A DNA stretch of 20,260 nucleotides from CAYNSB01 sp964399625 (GTDB lineage Bacteria > Planctomycetota > Phycisphaerae > Phycisphaerales > UBA1924). The stretch covers positions 1 to 20,260 of the forward strand of contig CAYNSB010000056.1 of NCBI GenBank assembly GCA_964399625.1. The letters run 5' to 3'. The stretch's first letter is position 1. Each line of letters begins with the position of its first letter. Of the stretch, positions 1 to 6,874 are shown piece by piece. The translations under genes were made by a program, and so were the position numbers. The notes under the pieces are model-generated. The model did no database searches and had not been told where the DNA came from. It saw only the letters and a list, made by a program, of their open reading frames with translations.

Positions 1-188
<188 letters not shown>

Positions 189-228
189 CAAACGCCCGAG
201 GCTCACGCCCCGGGCGTTTGTCTTTTTT
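189..228 (+). terminator. Rho-independent terminator of the 16S gene
   Basis: A perfect 10-bp stem (CAAACGCCCG at 189-198, CGGGCGTTTG at 211-220) with an inner GGC/GCC extension is followed by a TCTTTTTT tract at 221-228. It lies about 140 nt after the 16S end. Read on the minus strand, the same hairpin lies 4 nt after the tag stop codon but lacks a good T run, so it may end tag transcription less efficiently. Confidence 0.9.
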
Positions 229-232
229 CCGC

Positions 233-817
233 TCAGCCCCCGCACGCCCCGTGGCGGGGGCACGACACCAGATGGTCGTTCACCATCCCCGTCGCCTGCA
301 TGAACGCGTAGCAGATCGTCGAGCCGACGAATCGAAAGCCTCGCTTGGACAGGGCCCGCGACATGGCGTCCGATTCGCGCGTGCGCGCGGGCACCTGCCC
401 TCGGTCCCGCCAGCGGTTCACGATCGGTCGCGCGGCCGCCACGCTCCGCGCGTCGGGGTCCACGAACCGCCACAGGAACAAGGCCGCCGAGCCGAACTCG
501 TTCTGCAGCTCCAGGAATGCCCTCGCGTTGGTGACGCTCGAAGCGACCTTCAGGCGGTTGCGCACGATGCCCGGATCGCCCAGCAAGGCTCGCTGCTTCC
601 GGGCATCGAACTTCGCGACGATCGCCGGTTCGAAGCCCCGGTACACCTCTCGGTACCGCGCCCGCTTCTTCAGGATCGTGTCCCAAGAGAGCCCGGCCTG
701 CGCTCCCTCGAGGATCAGGAACTCGAACAGCACGACATCATCGCGCACCGGCACCCCCCACTCCTCGTCGTGGTACGCGATCGACAGCTCGTTCGTGGCC
801 CAGGGGCAGCGCGCCAT
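233..817 (-). CDS. tag: DNA-3-methyladenine glycosylase I
   Basis: The 194-residue product is a base-excision repair enzyme that removes 3-methyladenine from alkylated DNA in the cytoplasm. The length matches the Tag family. The N-terminus has the family signature MARCPWAT...YHDEEWG. Its Cys4 and His16, with His182 and Cys186 near the C-terminus, match the four zinc ligands of the family. The segment LEGAQAGLSW carries the conserved Glu38 and the base-recognition region. The start at 817 has no Shine-Dalgarno, but a TAGGCT box lies 6 nt upstream, as at several neighbours. It is transcribed away from lptF, with 54 nt between the two start codons. Nothing is broken or missing. I am very sure of the family. 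Confidence 0.96.
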   Translation of the reverse strand: MARCPWATNELSIAYHDEEWGVPVRDDVVLFEFLILEGAQAGLSWDTILKKRARYREVYRGFEPAIVAKFDARKQRALLGDPGIVRNRLKVASSVTNARAFLELQNEFGSAALFLWRFVDPDARSVAAARPIVNRWRDRGQVPARTRESDAMSRALSKRGFRFVGSTICYAFMQATGMVNDHLVSCPRHGACGG

Positions 818-823
818 GACCGC

Positions 824-829
824 AGCCTA
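824..829 (-). promoter_or_regulatory. -10-like box of tag (possibly leaderless)
   Basis: TAGGCT on the minus strand ends 6 nt before the tag ATG. That spacing would place the transcription start at or next to the start codon. It is one of seven such boxes in the window. No clear -35 element is visible. Confidence 0.5.
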
Positions 830-857
830 GCGGGACATGTTCGGGCTCGCTCGCCTC

Positions 858-863
858 TACACT
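858..863 (+). promoter_or_regulatory. -10-like box of lptF (possibly leaderless)
   Basis: TACACT ends 8 nt before the lptF ATG at 872. There is no Shine-Dalgarno between the box and the start. It belongs to the recurring TANNNT set in this window. Confidence 0.5.
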
Positions 864-871
864 CCCTCTTC

Positions 872-2563
872 ATGCGCCCCGCGTGGACCATCTGGCGGCA
901 CACCCTCGTCGAGCTGTGGCGGCAACTCCTGGTCGCGACCAGCGTGCTGGTGCTCGTGGTGTCGTTCGCCGCGACGAGCAAGTACTTCATCGACGGCAAG
1001 ATCGGGCCCGGCGCGGCCCTGCGGTTCACGCTGTACGCGATCCCGCCCATGCTGCAGTACGCGCTGCCGTTCTCCGCGTGCTTCGCGACGGTCCTCACCT
1101 ACCACCGCATGGCGACGGACAACGAACTGATCGCGGCGCGCGCGGGCGGGCTGTCCTATCGGCGCCTGCTCCTGCCCGCCGCGGCCTCGGGCGTGGTGCT
1201 CACGCTCTTCATGGGTGTGCTGGGCGAGCAGGTCATTCCGAGATTTCTCCGGCGCATGCAGGCGACCATCTCGCAGGACGTGGCCACGATCATCCGCGCT
1301 TCGGTGGACGACGGGCGGCCCATCGATCTGCGTGGCGTTCACGGCGGCGCGTTCGTGCACGCCGACGCCGCCCAGGACTTCCCGCCCGATCCCGCGTCCG
1401 GCGCCTACGCGGGGCTTCTGCTTCTGCATCCGGTGGCGCTGCAGGTCAATGCCGAGGGCGCGGTGGAGAGCGCGACGACCGCGTCGCGGGCTTGGGTGTG
1501 GCTGTACAGGAGCGTGGACGATCGCACGCGCGAGGAGGGAACGCTCGTCAACATGCGCCTCGAGAACGCATCGGGATCGAGCGCCGGGCGCATGCGCGGG
1601 AGCGGCGATGCCGGGTTCCAGCAGTTCATCTCCGGATCGTTCAACGATTCGCCCAAGTACATGACCTTCTCCGAGCTGCGGGCGCTCCCCCGTGAGCCGG
1701 AGCGTTCGAACGTCGTCGATCGTGCCCGTCGCGAGCTGGCGGTACGTCTGGCCCGGGAGCGCGTCGTGGGCTGGCTCGACGAGTCGCTGCGGACGCAGGG
1801 GCGGGCCCGCTTCACGGATAGCGACGAGCGGGTGTACACGATCCACGCCGCGGGGATCCGTGCGGGCGAGAGCGAGGGCTCCTGGCGGCTCATCGCCGGA
1901 GCGGCGCGCGGAGCGAAGGTCGAGATCGAGATGGCGATGCCCGGCGGGGAGCGTGGCGGCACGCCCGACGCCCGGGTCATGCTCGCCGAGAGCGCCGTGC
2001 TGCGCCACGACGTGGAGGCCGAACGCGCCCGGGGACAGATCTCCATGACGCTCTCGCTCACCGGCGTGACGGTGCGCACGCGCGATCGCGCCACGAGCAC
2101 GGGCCTGCCCGATCGATTGGTCCCCTCGCTCCTGCCCACGACGAGCCCCCTGCCCGACTTGCTCCGCATGGACAGCGACGCCCTCCTCAACGAGGCGCGC
2201 GCCCGCGTGCAGGGCCCCGGACAGGGCGGGCCCATCGCGGAGGCCGCGGGCGAGCTCGAGCGGCGCATCGCCGGGCTCATGCGCGAGGTGGATGCCAAGG
2301 CGCACGAGCGCATGGCCATCGCGGCGACGTGCATCGTCATGGTGATCTTCGGCGCGATCGCCGCGATGCGCCTGGAGCGGAAGCTGCCGCTGGTCGTGTA
2401 CGCGTGGTGCTTCTTCCCGGCGCTGGTCGCGGTGCTCAGCGTGAACGTCGGGCAGAACATGGCGATCTCGTCGGGCTTGCCGGGGCTCGTCGTCGTGTGG
2501 AGCGGGCTGGCGGCGCTCTCGGCGGTCGCGCTGTTCTCGTACCGCAAGCTGGCAAGGAATTGA
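872..2563 (+). CDS. lptF: LptF-like permease, LPS export
   Basis: The 563-residue protein is a YjgP/YjgQ-family permease, one of the two membrane subunits that, with the LptB ATPase, extract lipopolysaccharide from the inner membrane. Three N-terminal membrane segments (about 16-36, 51-78 and 98-120) and three C-terminal ones (about 481-500, 505-527 and 537-556) flank a very large extracytoplasmic part. The conserved cytoplasmic stretch NELIAARAGGLSYRRLL (84-100) is the family's coupling-helix region. Usual LptF proteins are about 350-400 residues; here the periplasmic region is about 355 residues, so roughly 200 are extra. The frame is open upstream to 218, but only from 872 does it look like a permease, and a TACACT box precedes this ATG. 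lptG follows after 36 nt. No lptB is in the window. Confidence 0.87.
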   Translation: MRPAWTIWRHTLVELWRQLLVATSVLVLVVSFAATSKYFIDGKIGPGAALRFTLYAIPPMLQYALPFSACFATVLTYHRMATDNELIAARAGGLSYRRLLLPAAASGVVLTLFMGVLGEQVIPRFLRRMQATISQDVATIIRASVDDGRPIDLRGVHGGAFVHADAAQDFPPDPASGAYAGLLLLHPVALQVNAEGAVESATTASRAWVWLYRSVDDRTREEGTLVNMRLENASGSSAGRMRGSGDAGFQQFISGSFNDSPKYMTFSELRALPREPERSNVVDRARRELAVRLARERVVGWLDESLRTQGRARFTDSDERVYTIHAAGIRAGESEGSWRLIAGAARGAKVEIEMAMPGGERGGTPDARVMLAESAVLRHDVEAERARGQISMTLSLTGVTVRTRDRATSTGLPDRLVPSLLPTTSPLPDLLRMDSDALLNEARARVQGPGQGGPIAEAAGELERRIAGLMREVDAKAHERMAIAATCIVMVIFGAIAAMRLERKLPLVVYAWCFFPALVAVLSVNVGQNMAISSGLPGLVVVWSGLAALSAVALFSYRKLARN

Positions 2564-2599
2564 AACGGGGCGCGTCCGAGCCGCGCCCGCGATGAACCA

Positions 2600-3724
2600 A
2601 TGAACCTTCTCGATCGCTACATCGCCCGCCAGTACCTCGTGAACATCGCGATTCTTTTCGCGGTGCTGCTGGGGCTTGTGATCGCGATCGACACGGCGTA
2701 CAACCTGGACAAGTACGCACGCGCCGCCGCGGAGATCGCACGCCATCGCGAGGGGATGGACACGTCGCTCGGGCGCGCCTGGCTGACGGTCGTCGCGATC
2801 GCGGAGTTCTGGTGGCCCTTCGTTCTCTATCTCTACAGCACGCTGCTGGGGCTGATCCTCGTGGGGGCGATGGGCTTCACGATGACGCAGATGGTCCGCC
2901 ACCGCGAGCTCGTCGCGGTGGTCGCCAGCGGGCAGAGCCTGCATCGCATCGCGCGCCCAATCGTGATCGTTGCGCTCGCGCTCTCGGCGCTCTCGATCGC
3001 CAATCAGGAACTGGTCATACCCAGGATCGCGCCGCTGCTGGCCCGCGAAAAGGACCGCGTGAGTGCCACGGCGCTCACCGCCCAAAGCCTGCCCCTGACC
3101 GCCGACTCGCGCGGGCGGGTCTTCTACGCCCGCTCGTACGACCCCCAGCGCGAGACGCTCGAGGGTGTCTTCATCGCGGAGCGCGACGAGGAGACGGGGC
3201 TGAGCAGGCGCGAGATCGTCGCCCGGCGTGCCGCATGGCGCGACGGCGGGTGGGACCTGGAATCCCCCGAGCTCTTCGGTGCCCCTGGGCCGGCGCCGGC
3301 ACGGATCGAGACGACCCTTGGCCCGCTGGCGATCAAGGTGCTGCTGTACCGCGCATACAGCAACACGCTCAGCACGGGGCAGGCCCTCTGGGTCTATCGC
3401 CAGGTGCGGCAATCCGCGGGCGACACGGACCAGGCCCGGGCCGTGCTCGATCAGATGGTCCGCGTCGGGCTCGGGCGCGTGAGCGCGGTGCTCACGAGCC
3501 TCGTCTCGCTGGTGATCGCCCTGTGTTTCTTCCTCACGCGCGAGCCGGCGAATCTCTTCGCCCGCGCGCTCAAGTCCGCGCCGGTCGGGCTCATGGGGCT
3601 CGTCGGCGGTGCGCTCGCCAAGTCGACGTTTGTCCCCGGGCTGCCCGCGATCGCGTCCGTGTTCATCCCGGTCATCGTGCTCATGCCCGTCGCCGTGGCG
3701 ATGTGGTACCGCGTTCGAACATAA
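2600..3724 (+). CDS. lptG: LptG-like permease, LPS export
   Basis: The 374-residue product is the second YjgP/YjgQ-family permease and should pair with the preceding LptF-like protein in an inner-membrane LptB2FG complex. Membrane segments are visible at about 12-32, 62-92 and 119-137, and in the last 100 residues (SAVLTSLVSLVIALCFF, then two more). The motif MVRHRELVAVVASGQSLHRI (98-117) corresponds to the family's conserved coupling helix. The length is normal for the family, unlike its partner. It lies 36 nt downstream of lptF with no promoter box and no obvious Shine-Dalgarno, so I infer co-transcription. Which of the two is LptF and which LptG rests on order and general similarity; the family is certain, the letter less so. 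Confidence 0.85.
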   Translation: MNLLDRYIARQYLVNIAILFAVLLGLVIAIDTAYNLDKYARAAAEIARHREGMDTSLGRAWLTVVAIAEFWWPFVLYLYSTLLGLILVGAMGFTMTQMVRHRELVAVVASGQSLHRIARPIVIVALALSALSIANQELVIPRIAPLLAREKDRVSATALTAQSLPLTADSRGRVFYARSYDPQRETLEGVFIAERDEETGLSRREIVARRAAWRDGGWDLESPELFGAPGPAPARIETTLGPLAIKVLLYRAYSNTLSTGQALWVYRQVRQSAGDTDQARAVLDQMVRVGLGRVSAVLTSLVSLVIALCFFLTREPANLFARALKSAPVGLMGLVGGALAKSTFVPGLPAIASVFIPVIVLMPVAVAMWYRVRT

Positions 3725-3751
3725 CAGCGACAACGCGGTTCGGAGCCGGCC

Positions 3752-4339
3752 TCAGTCCGGCGTGCCCTGCGCGCCCCCCACCACCGGACCGACGGGAGCC
3801 GCGGCCCCAGAGAACCCGGGCAGGCTTGCCGCCCCTCGATCGATCGCGACCTGCTCGCTCGACGTCGTGCCGCTGGGCAGGCCCGAGGACGCGATCGCGT
3901 CGGACTGGATCGAGTGCGTGGTGCTGTCGTATCTCCATCCGCCCAGATTTGCGGGCGCCGGCGCGCCATCGATCCGCAGGCGATTGGAGCCGTTCATCGG
4001 ATTCACGGGCCAGAATCGCAGGTACGGGCCGAACGCGCCCGCGGCGCTCAATGACCCGTCGGCGTCGGATGGCACGAGCAGGCGCGCGATGACCTTTCTG
4101 GGCAGCAGCGTCACGGAGCCGTCACTCTCAAGCGCCGGCGCCAGTCCCTGGTGCTCGCCGGTGTAGATATCGATGGCACGCTGCACCTCCGCAAGGCTTC
4201 CCTTGAGCGCGCTGGCGTTCGCGTTCGAGACCATCGAGCCCAGGCGCGGCAACGCGATCGCCGCAATGACGCCCATGATCACCACGACGATCACGAGCTC
4301 GATGAGCGAGAACGCGCTGCGTTTGGCGCGGCACACCAT
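3752..4339 (-). CDS. Type II pseudopilin-like protein (prepilin N-terminal methylation motif)
   Basis: This 195-residue exported protein has a class III signal: a short basic leader (MVCRAKRSA), then FSLIELVIVVVIMGVIAAIA with the +5 glutamate. A prepilin peptidase would cut before Phe10. The residue before the cut is Ala rather than the usual Gly. The body resembles major pseudopilins such as GspG: a long N-terminal helix, ALKGSLAEVQRAIDIYTGEH, and a C-terminal GWRYDS segment. No secretion ATPase, secretin or prepilin peptidase gene is nearby, as is common for the scattered pseudopilin-like proteins of planctomycetes. ATG at 4339 has GAGG only 2 nt away; a GTG at 4336 would have better spacing. 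Its exact role is unknown. Confidence 0.85.
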   Translation of the reverse strand: MVCRAKRSAFSLIELVIVVVIMGVIAAIALPRLGSMVSNANASALKGSLAEVQRAIDIYTGEHQGLAPALESDGSVTLLPRKVIARLLVPSDADGSLSAAGAFGPYLRFWPVNPMNGSNRLRIDGAPAPANLGGWRYDSTTHSIQSDAIASSGLPSGTTSSEQVAIDRGAASLPGFSGAAAPVGPVVGGAQGTPD

Positions 4340-4387
4340 AACCTCTATCCATCGACAGATGACACGCGTGCCGTGTGCGACGGACCG

Positions 4388-4416
4388 GTTATCGGGGCCG
4401 GATCAGGTTGGCGCAA
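4388..4416 (-). promoter_or_regulatory. Weak candidate promoter of the pseudopilin gene
   Basis: On the minus strand TTGCGC (4411-4416), a 17-nt spacer and GATAAC (4388-4393) form a sigma70-like pair about 49 nt before the pseudopilin start. Each box matches consensus only partly (3/6 and 4/6). It overlaps the T tract of the upstream terminator. Confidence 0.25.
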
Positions 4417-4452
4417 AAAGGGGGCTCCGCGCCGGGACCGGACACGGAGCCC
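4415..4452 (-). terminator. Rho-independent terminator after the small exported protein gene at 4475
   Basis: Read on the minus strand, an 8-bp stem GGGCTCCG/CGGAGCCC (4445-4452 with 4422-4429), which can extend through an inner CCGG/CCGG pairing, is followed by CC and five T (4415-4419). It lies 22 nt after the stop codon of the gene at 4475-4879. Confidence 0.88.
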
Positions 4453-4474
4453 GAGAAGAGAAGGCTCAAGAGAT

Positions 4475-4879
4475 TCACCAGCTCGCGAGCGTTCCGCGGA
4501 GCGTCCCGACCTGGAACGAATCGCCCGCCTTGAAGTGCGGGAGCGACGGAACGTTGTTGCCCGCGTTGTCCGAAGCGACGCGCGCCTTGAACTCGGCGCG
4601 CCCGAACTGGTCGGTCACCACCGAACCGAGGTTCTGACCCGCGACGGCGATATCGAAACGCTGGAACGCGAACGCATTCTCGATCTGGACCCACAGGACC
4701 TGGCGTGCCTGAAGCCCGATGGGCGAGCTCCGCTCGGCATAGCGGACATCCGCCTTGAGCTCGAACAGCCCTCTGGCAATCCCGCGCAGACGAAGATCGG
4801 CCGCGGCGTGCGCGGACGACACCAGAGCCGTGGACGTGGCGGCCAGAGCGAGGATGGAGGCGGCGGTGCGAAACATCAT
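4475..4879 (-). CDS. Small exported protein, paralogue of the 5124-5594 product
   Basis: I do not recognise a named family. The 134-residue product has a clear Sec signal peptide (MMFRTAASILALAATSTALV, cleavage likely after SSAHA near residue 25), so it is probably periplasmic or outer-membrane associated. The mature part looks all-beta. Its last 50 residues share a pattern with the neighbouring gene's product: LGSV-TD--G-A, then N--PH-KAGD---VG-L--T. The two are tandem paralogues on the same strand. The start at 4879 is chosen because the signal peptide begins there and GGGAGA lies about 5 nt upstream; the frame is open further up to 5089 but reads as non-coding. It is followed by a strong terminator. 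Confidence 0.8.
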   Translation of the reverse strand: MMFRTAASILALAATSTALVSSAHAAADLRLRGIARGLFELKADVRYAERSSPIGLQARQVLWVQIENAFAFQRFDIAVAGQNLGSVVTDQFGRAEFKARVASDNAGNNVPSLPHFKAGDSFQVGTLRGTLASW

Positions 4880-5072
4880 GGTTCTCCCGTTCGATCGACC
4901 CCGGACTGAGGCCCCGTCCGGCTCCAACGCGGAGCGGGCGGGCTCGAACGGCCTCCGGGGTCTGGTGGGGAGGACGCCCGACCGAATGTCGCAGGACTGC
5001 AAGGGCTTGCACTCGTTCGGGCCCGACCCCCGAGATGGGGCGAAGACCTGCCCGTACCAGTCCCGACGCTCA

Positions 5073-5107
5073 TACAAGACACCCCTCACCCGTTTGGGCC
5101 AGGGGTG
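5073..5107 (-). terminator. Probable terminator after the Gly-rich exported protein gene
   Basis: On the minus strand CACCCCT (5101-5107) pairs with AGGGGTG (5080-5086), with an inner CCC/GGG pairing around an AAAC loop. The sequence that follows is TCTTGT, only weakly T-rich. The hairpin is 16 nt past the stop codon of the 5124-5594 gene. It separates that gene from its downstream paralogue. About 200 nt (4880-5079) between this hairpin and the next gene hold no feature I can identify. Confidence 0.65.
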
Positions 5108-5123
5108 ACACGAGAGAGGAGGA

Positions 5124-5594
5124 TTACCGCTTGGCGAACGTGGTGCTCAGCGGGCCCACGGTGATGGTGTCGCCGGCCTTGAGGTGCGGGATGTCCGCAA
5201 GGTTGCGGCGGGCGGACACGCCGGACTCGAACTCGATCTTGGCGTTGCCGGCGCCATCGGTGGTCACGGAGCCGAGCTTGGTGCCGTTGAGCAGGATGTC
5301 GTAGGACGTGTTCGGATCGAGGGCGTCGACCTGCGTCTCGATCTTCTGCGCCGAGGAGCTGATGACCGGCCCGTAGTAGACGGGGCGGGAGTTGACGGTG
5401 CGCTCGCGGTACACGCTCTTGAGCTTCTGCTGGGCGTTGCTCGAGTTCCGCATGAACGCGAGCAGACGGACCTCGGTGCTGCCGCTGCCACCACCGCCGC
5501 CGCCGCCACCCGGGCGAGCCTGGGCGTTGCCAGCGAGGAGGGTGACGCCGGCCAGAGCGAGGGCGGCGACGATCTTGGATGCGTGCTTGAACAT
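5124..5594 (-). CDS. Exported protein with poly-glycine N-terminus
   Basis: No named family is recognised. The 156-residue product has a signal peptide (MFKHASKIVAALALAGVTLL, likely cut after NAQA at residue 26). Mature protein would begin RP followed by eight glycines (29-36) and SGS, then a predicted all-beta domain with SYDILLNGTKLGSVTTDGAG (97-116) and NLADIPHLKAGDTITVG (131-147). The latter two blocks are shared with the product at 4475-4879. AGGAG (5601-5605) lies 6 nt before the ATG, which fixes the start. It is preceded by a leader of up to about 180 nt and followed by its own terminator. The glycine codons are a GGC/GGT run (5487-5510) prone to length variation. Confidence 0.85.
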   Translation of the reverse strand: MFKHASKIVAALALAGVTLLAGNAQARPGGGGGGGGSGSTEVRLLAFMRNSSNAQQKLKSVYRERTVNSRPVYYGPVISSSAQKIETQVDALDPNTSYDILLNGTKLGSVTTDGAGNAKIEFESGVSARRNLADIPHLKAGDTITVGPLSTTFAKR

Positions 5595-5744
5595 GGTGAA
5601 CTCCTGGGGTGAGCCGTGCGAAAGGAACCGGCACATTGCCGATCTCCTGTGTGCCCTGGGTTGGCGGCTGCCATTCCCTTCAGGCACGAGGAGTTTCGCC
5701 CGGAATCCGGAGTTTCCATCCCCGCTGAACAGAGGGGTGCGTGA

Positions 5745-5772
5745 GATTGCCCTCCGCGAGAGCGCGGCAATC
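5745..5772 (-). other. Hairpin between the DNA methyltransferase and the exported protein gene
   Basis: On the minus strand GATTGCCGCG (5763-5772) can pair with CGCGG and CAATC further on (5745-5760), leaving a CTCT loop and a small bulge. It lies 22 nt after the methyltransferase stop codon, but no T run follows. It could be a weak terminator, an mRNA-stabilising hairpin, or the first structure of the downstream gene's leader. Confidence 0.4.
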
Positions 5773-5783
5773 GTCGCAAGTGC

Positions 5784-5812
5784 TTTATTGTCAGTTACTT
5801 AGGAGCCGTGAA
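5784..5812 (-). promoter_or_regulatory. Candidate promoter of the Gly-rich exported protein gene
   Basis: On the minus strand TTCACG (5807-5812), a 17-nt spacer and AATAAA (5784-5789) each match the sigma70 hexamers at 4 of 6 positions. The pair straddles the stop codon of the DNA methyltransferase gene. If used, it gives a 5' leader of about 180 nt. Confidence 0.35.
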
Positions 5813-6829
5813 CGCCCGGGCCCTGGCGCTGGCGCGCCGGGGTGGATGGATCGCGGTGCTCGCTCCCTGGATCGCGCGAGGGTCGCGCACGGGCCCGCGC
5901 TCGATTCGTTCGCACGCCAGTTTCGCGTTCTCGCGCGAGAACTCGGTGCCGATGAAGTGCCGCCCCAAATCGTGGGCGATCACGCCGGTCGTGCCGCTGC
6001 CCAGGAACGGATCGAGCACCAGCTCGCCCTCGTTGGACGTCGAGAGAACCACGCGCGCGAGATAGGCCTCGGGCAACTGGTTGTCGTGGTACGCGCGGCG
6101 CTCTTTGTTATTGCCCTGGATGCGCCCCCAGTACGGGCCGTACCACACGTCCAGAGGCACACGCTGCCCCGCGGGCATGCCGTCGCGCTTGCTCATCGTG
6201 CGTGGATCGAAGTACGTGCTGGCGCGATCGGAGGCCTCGAGCACGTCCTTCGCGTTCCACGTGCGCCGGCGAGGATTCCTGCAGAAGTACAGCGCGTGCA
6301 CCTTGCTGTTGATGAACCGCTCGGTCGTGTTCTGCCCGAACCGATAGTGCCAGACGCACCAGTTCACCATGTGCATCGGGTGCGGGGGCTTCCACTCCCG
6401 GAACCCGCCTTTGAGGTAGCAGACGATCTCCGCCGCCCATGTGTCCGGGATGTTGATCCACAGCGACCCCGTCGGCGAGAGCGCGCTGACGCACTGGTGG
6501 ATCCACCCGGCGGGGCGGGCTCCGCTTCCCGCATCGAACATGAACCGCAGGTACTCCTCGTCGGGCATCGCGTCGTCCCACTGGTCGTACGCGCGATTCC
6601 AGTTGAACGGCGGATCGGCAAAGACCAGGTCGACCTTGCCCTCACGAACCTCGGGAATCCGGGGGAGCATCTCCCGGCAGTCGCCCGTCCACACGCGGGC
6701 CACGGCGCCGTTCTTGGGATGCTCGTGCGACCAGTAGACCTCGGGCGTCGCGGGCGCTCCCGCGGGCGCGGGGACTCGGGGCGATTTCGTCTTCGAGCGC
6801 GGCTTGGAAGGGCTGGCAGTCTTGGGCAC
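5795..6829 (-). CDS. Beta-class DNA methyltransferase (probably N6-adenine), no partner nuclease
   Basis: The 344-residue enzyme should transfer a methyl group from SAM to a base in a specific DNA sequence. Motif order is that of the beta class: the catalytic motif IV, VFADPPFNW (69-77), comes first and the SAM-binding motif I, LDPFLGSGTTG (272-282), comes last. Between them lie WYGPYWGRIQGNNKER (229-244) and NQLPEAYLARVV, corresponding to the family's xxER...QKPE region. DPPF favours N6-adenine; N4-cytosine is possible. The first 28 residues are a Lys/Ser/Pro-rich tail. The start is a GTG at 6829, with a TACCAT box 6 nt upstream; an ATG at 6837 is in another frame. No restriction endonuclease or specificity subunit is adjacent, so it may be an orphan regulatory or housekeeping methyltransferase. 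The target is unknown. Confidence 0.88.
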   Translation of the reverse strand: MPKTASPSKPRSKTKSPRVPAPAGAPATPEVYWSHEHPKNGAVARVWTGDCREMLPRIPEVREGKVDLVFADPPFNWNRAYDQWDDAMPDEEYLRFMFDAGSGARPAGWIHQCVSALSPTGSLWINIPDTWAAEIVCYLKGGFREWKPPHPMHMVNWCVWHYRFGQNTTERFINSKVHALYFCRNPRRRTWNAKDVLEASDRASTYFDPRTMSKRDGMPAGQRVPLDVWYGPYWGRIQGNNKERRAYHDNQLPEAYLARVVLSTSNEGELVLDPFLGSGTTGVIAHDLGRHFIGTEFSRENAKLACERIERGPVRDPRAIQGASTAIHPPRRASARARAFTAPK

Positions 6830-6835
6830 GCATCC

Positions 6836-6841
6836 ATGGTA
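6836..6841 (-). promoter_or_regulatory. -10-like box of the DNA methyltransferase gene
   Basis: TACCAT on the minus strand ends 6 nt before the GTG start codon at 6829. The position supports the GTG as the true start and suggests a leaderless mRNA. No -35 element is evident. Confidence 0.45.
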
Positions 6842-6874
6842 CGTCGATGCGTCCGCGAGCGCCAGCGGGGGCTC

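Noticed and set aside
218..871. In-frame upstream extension of lptF to 218
   Set aside because: It overlaps the whole tag gene on the other strand and reads as shadow; membrane-protein character begins only at 872.
857..3733. A very long open frame on the minus strand (over 950 codons) opposite lptF and lptG
   Set aside because: Its translation is rich in Arg, His, Asp and Glu with no membrane segments or motifs. It mirrors the third-position GC bias of the plus-strand permease genes.
3745..3761. GCCGG/CCGGC inverted repeat between the convergent lptG and pseudopilin genes as a shared terminator
   Set aside because: The stem is 5 bp, overlaps the pseudopilin stop region and has no T run on either side.
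4880..5089. In-frame upstream extension of the small exported protein gene to an ATG at 5089
   Set aside because: It would start inside the terminator hairpin of the previous gene and bury the signal peptide. The ATG at 4879 has a proper ribosome binding site.
5595..5744. A c-di-GMP or similar riboswitch in the leader of the Gly-rich protein gene
   Set aside because: I compared it by eye with the GEMM consensus and found none of its conserved blocks in the right order.
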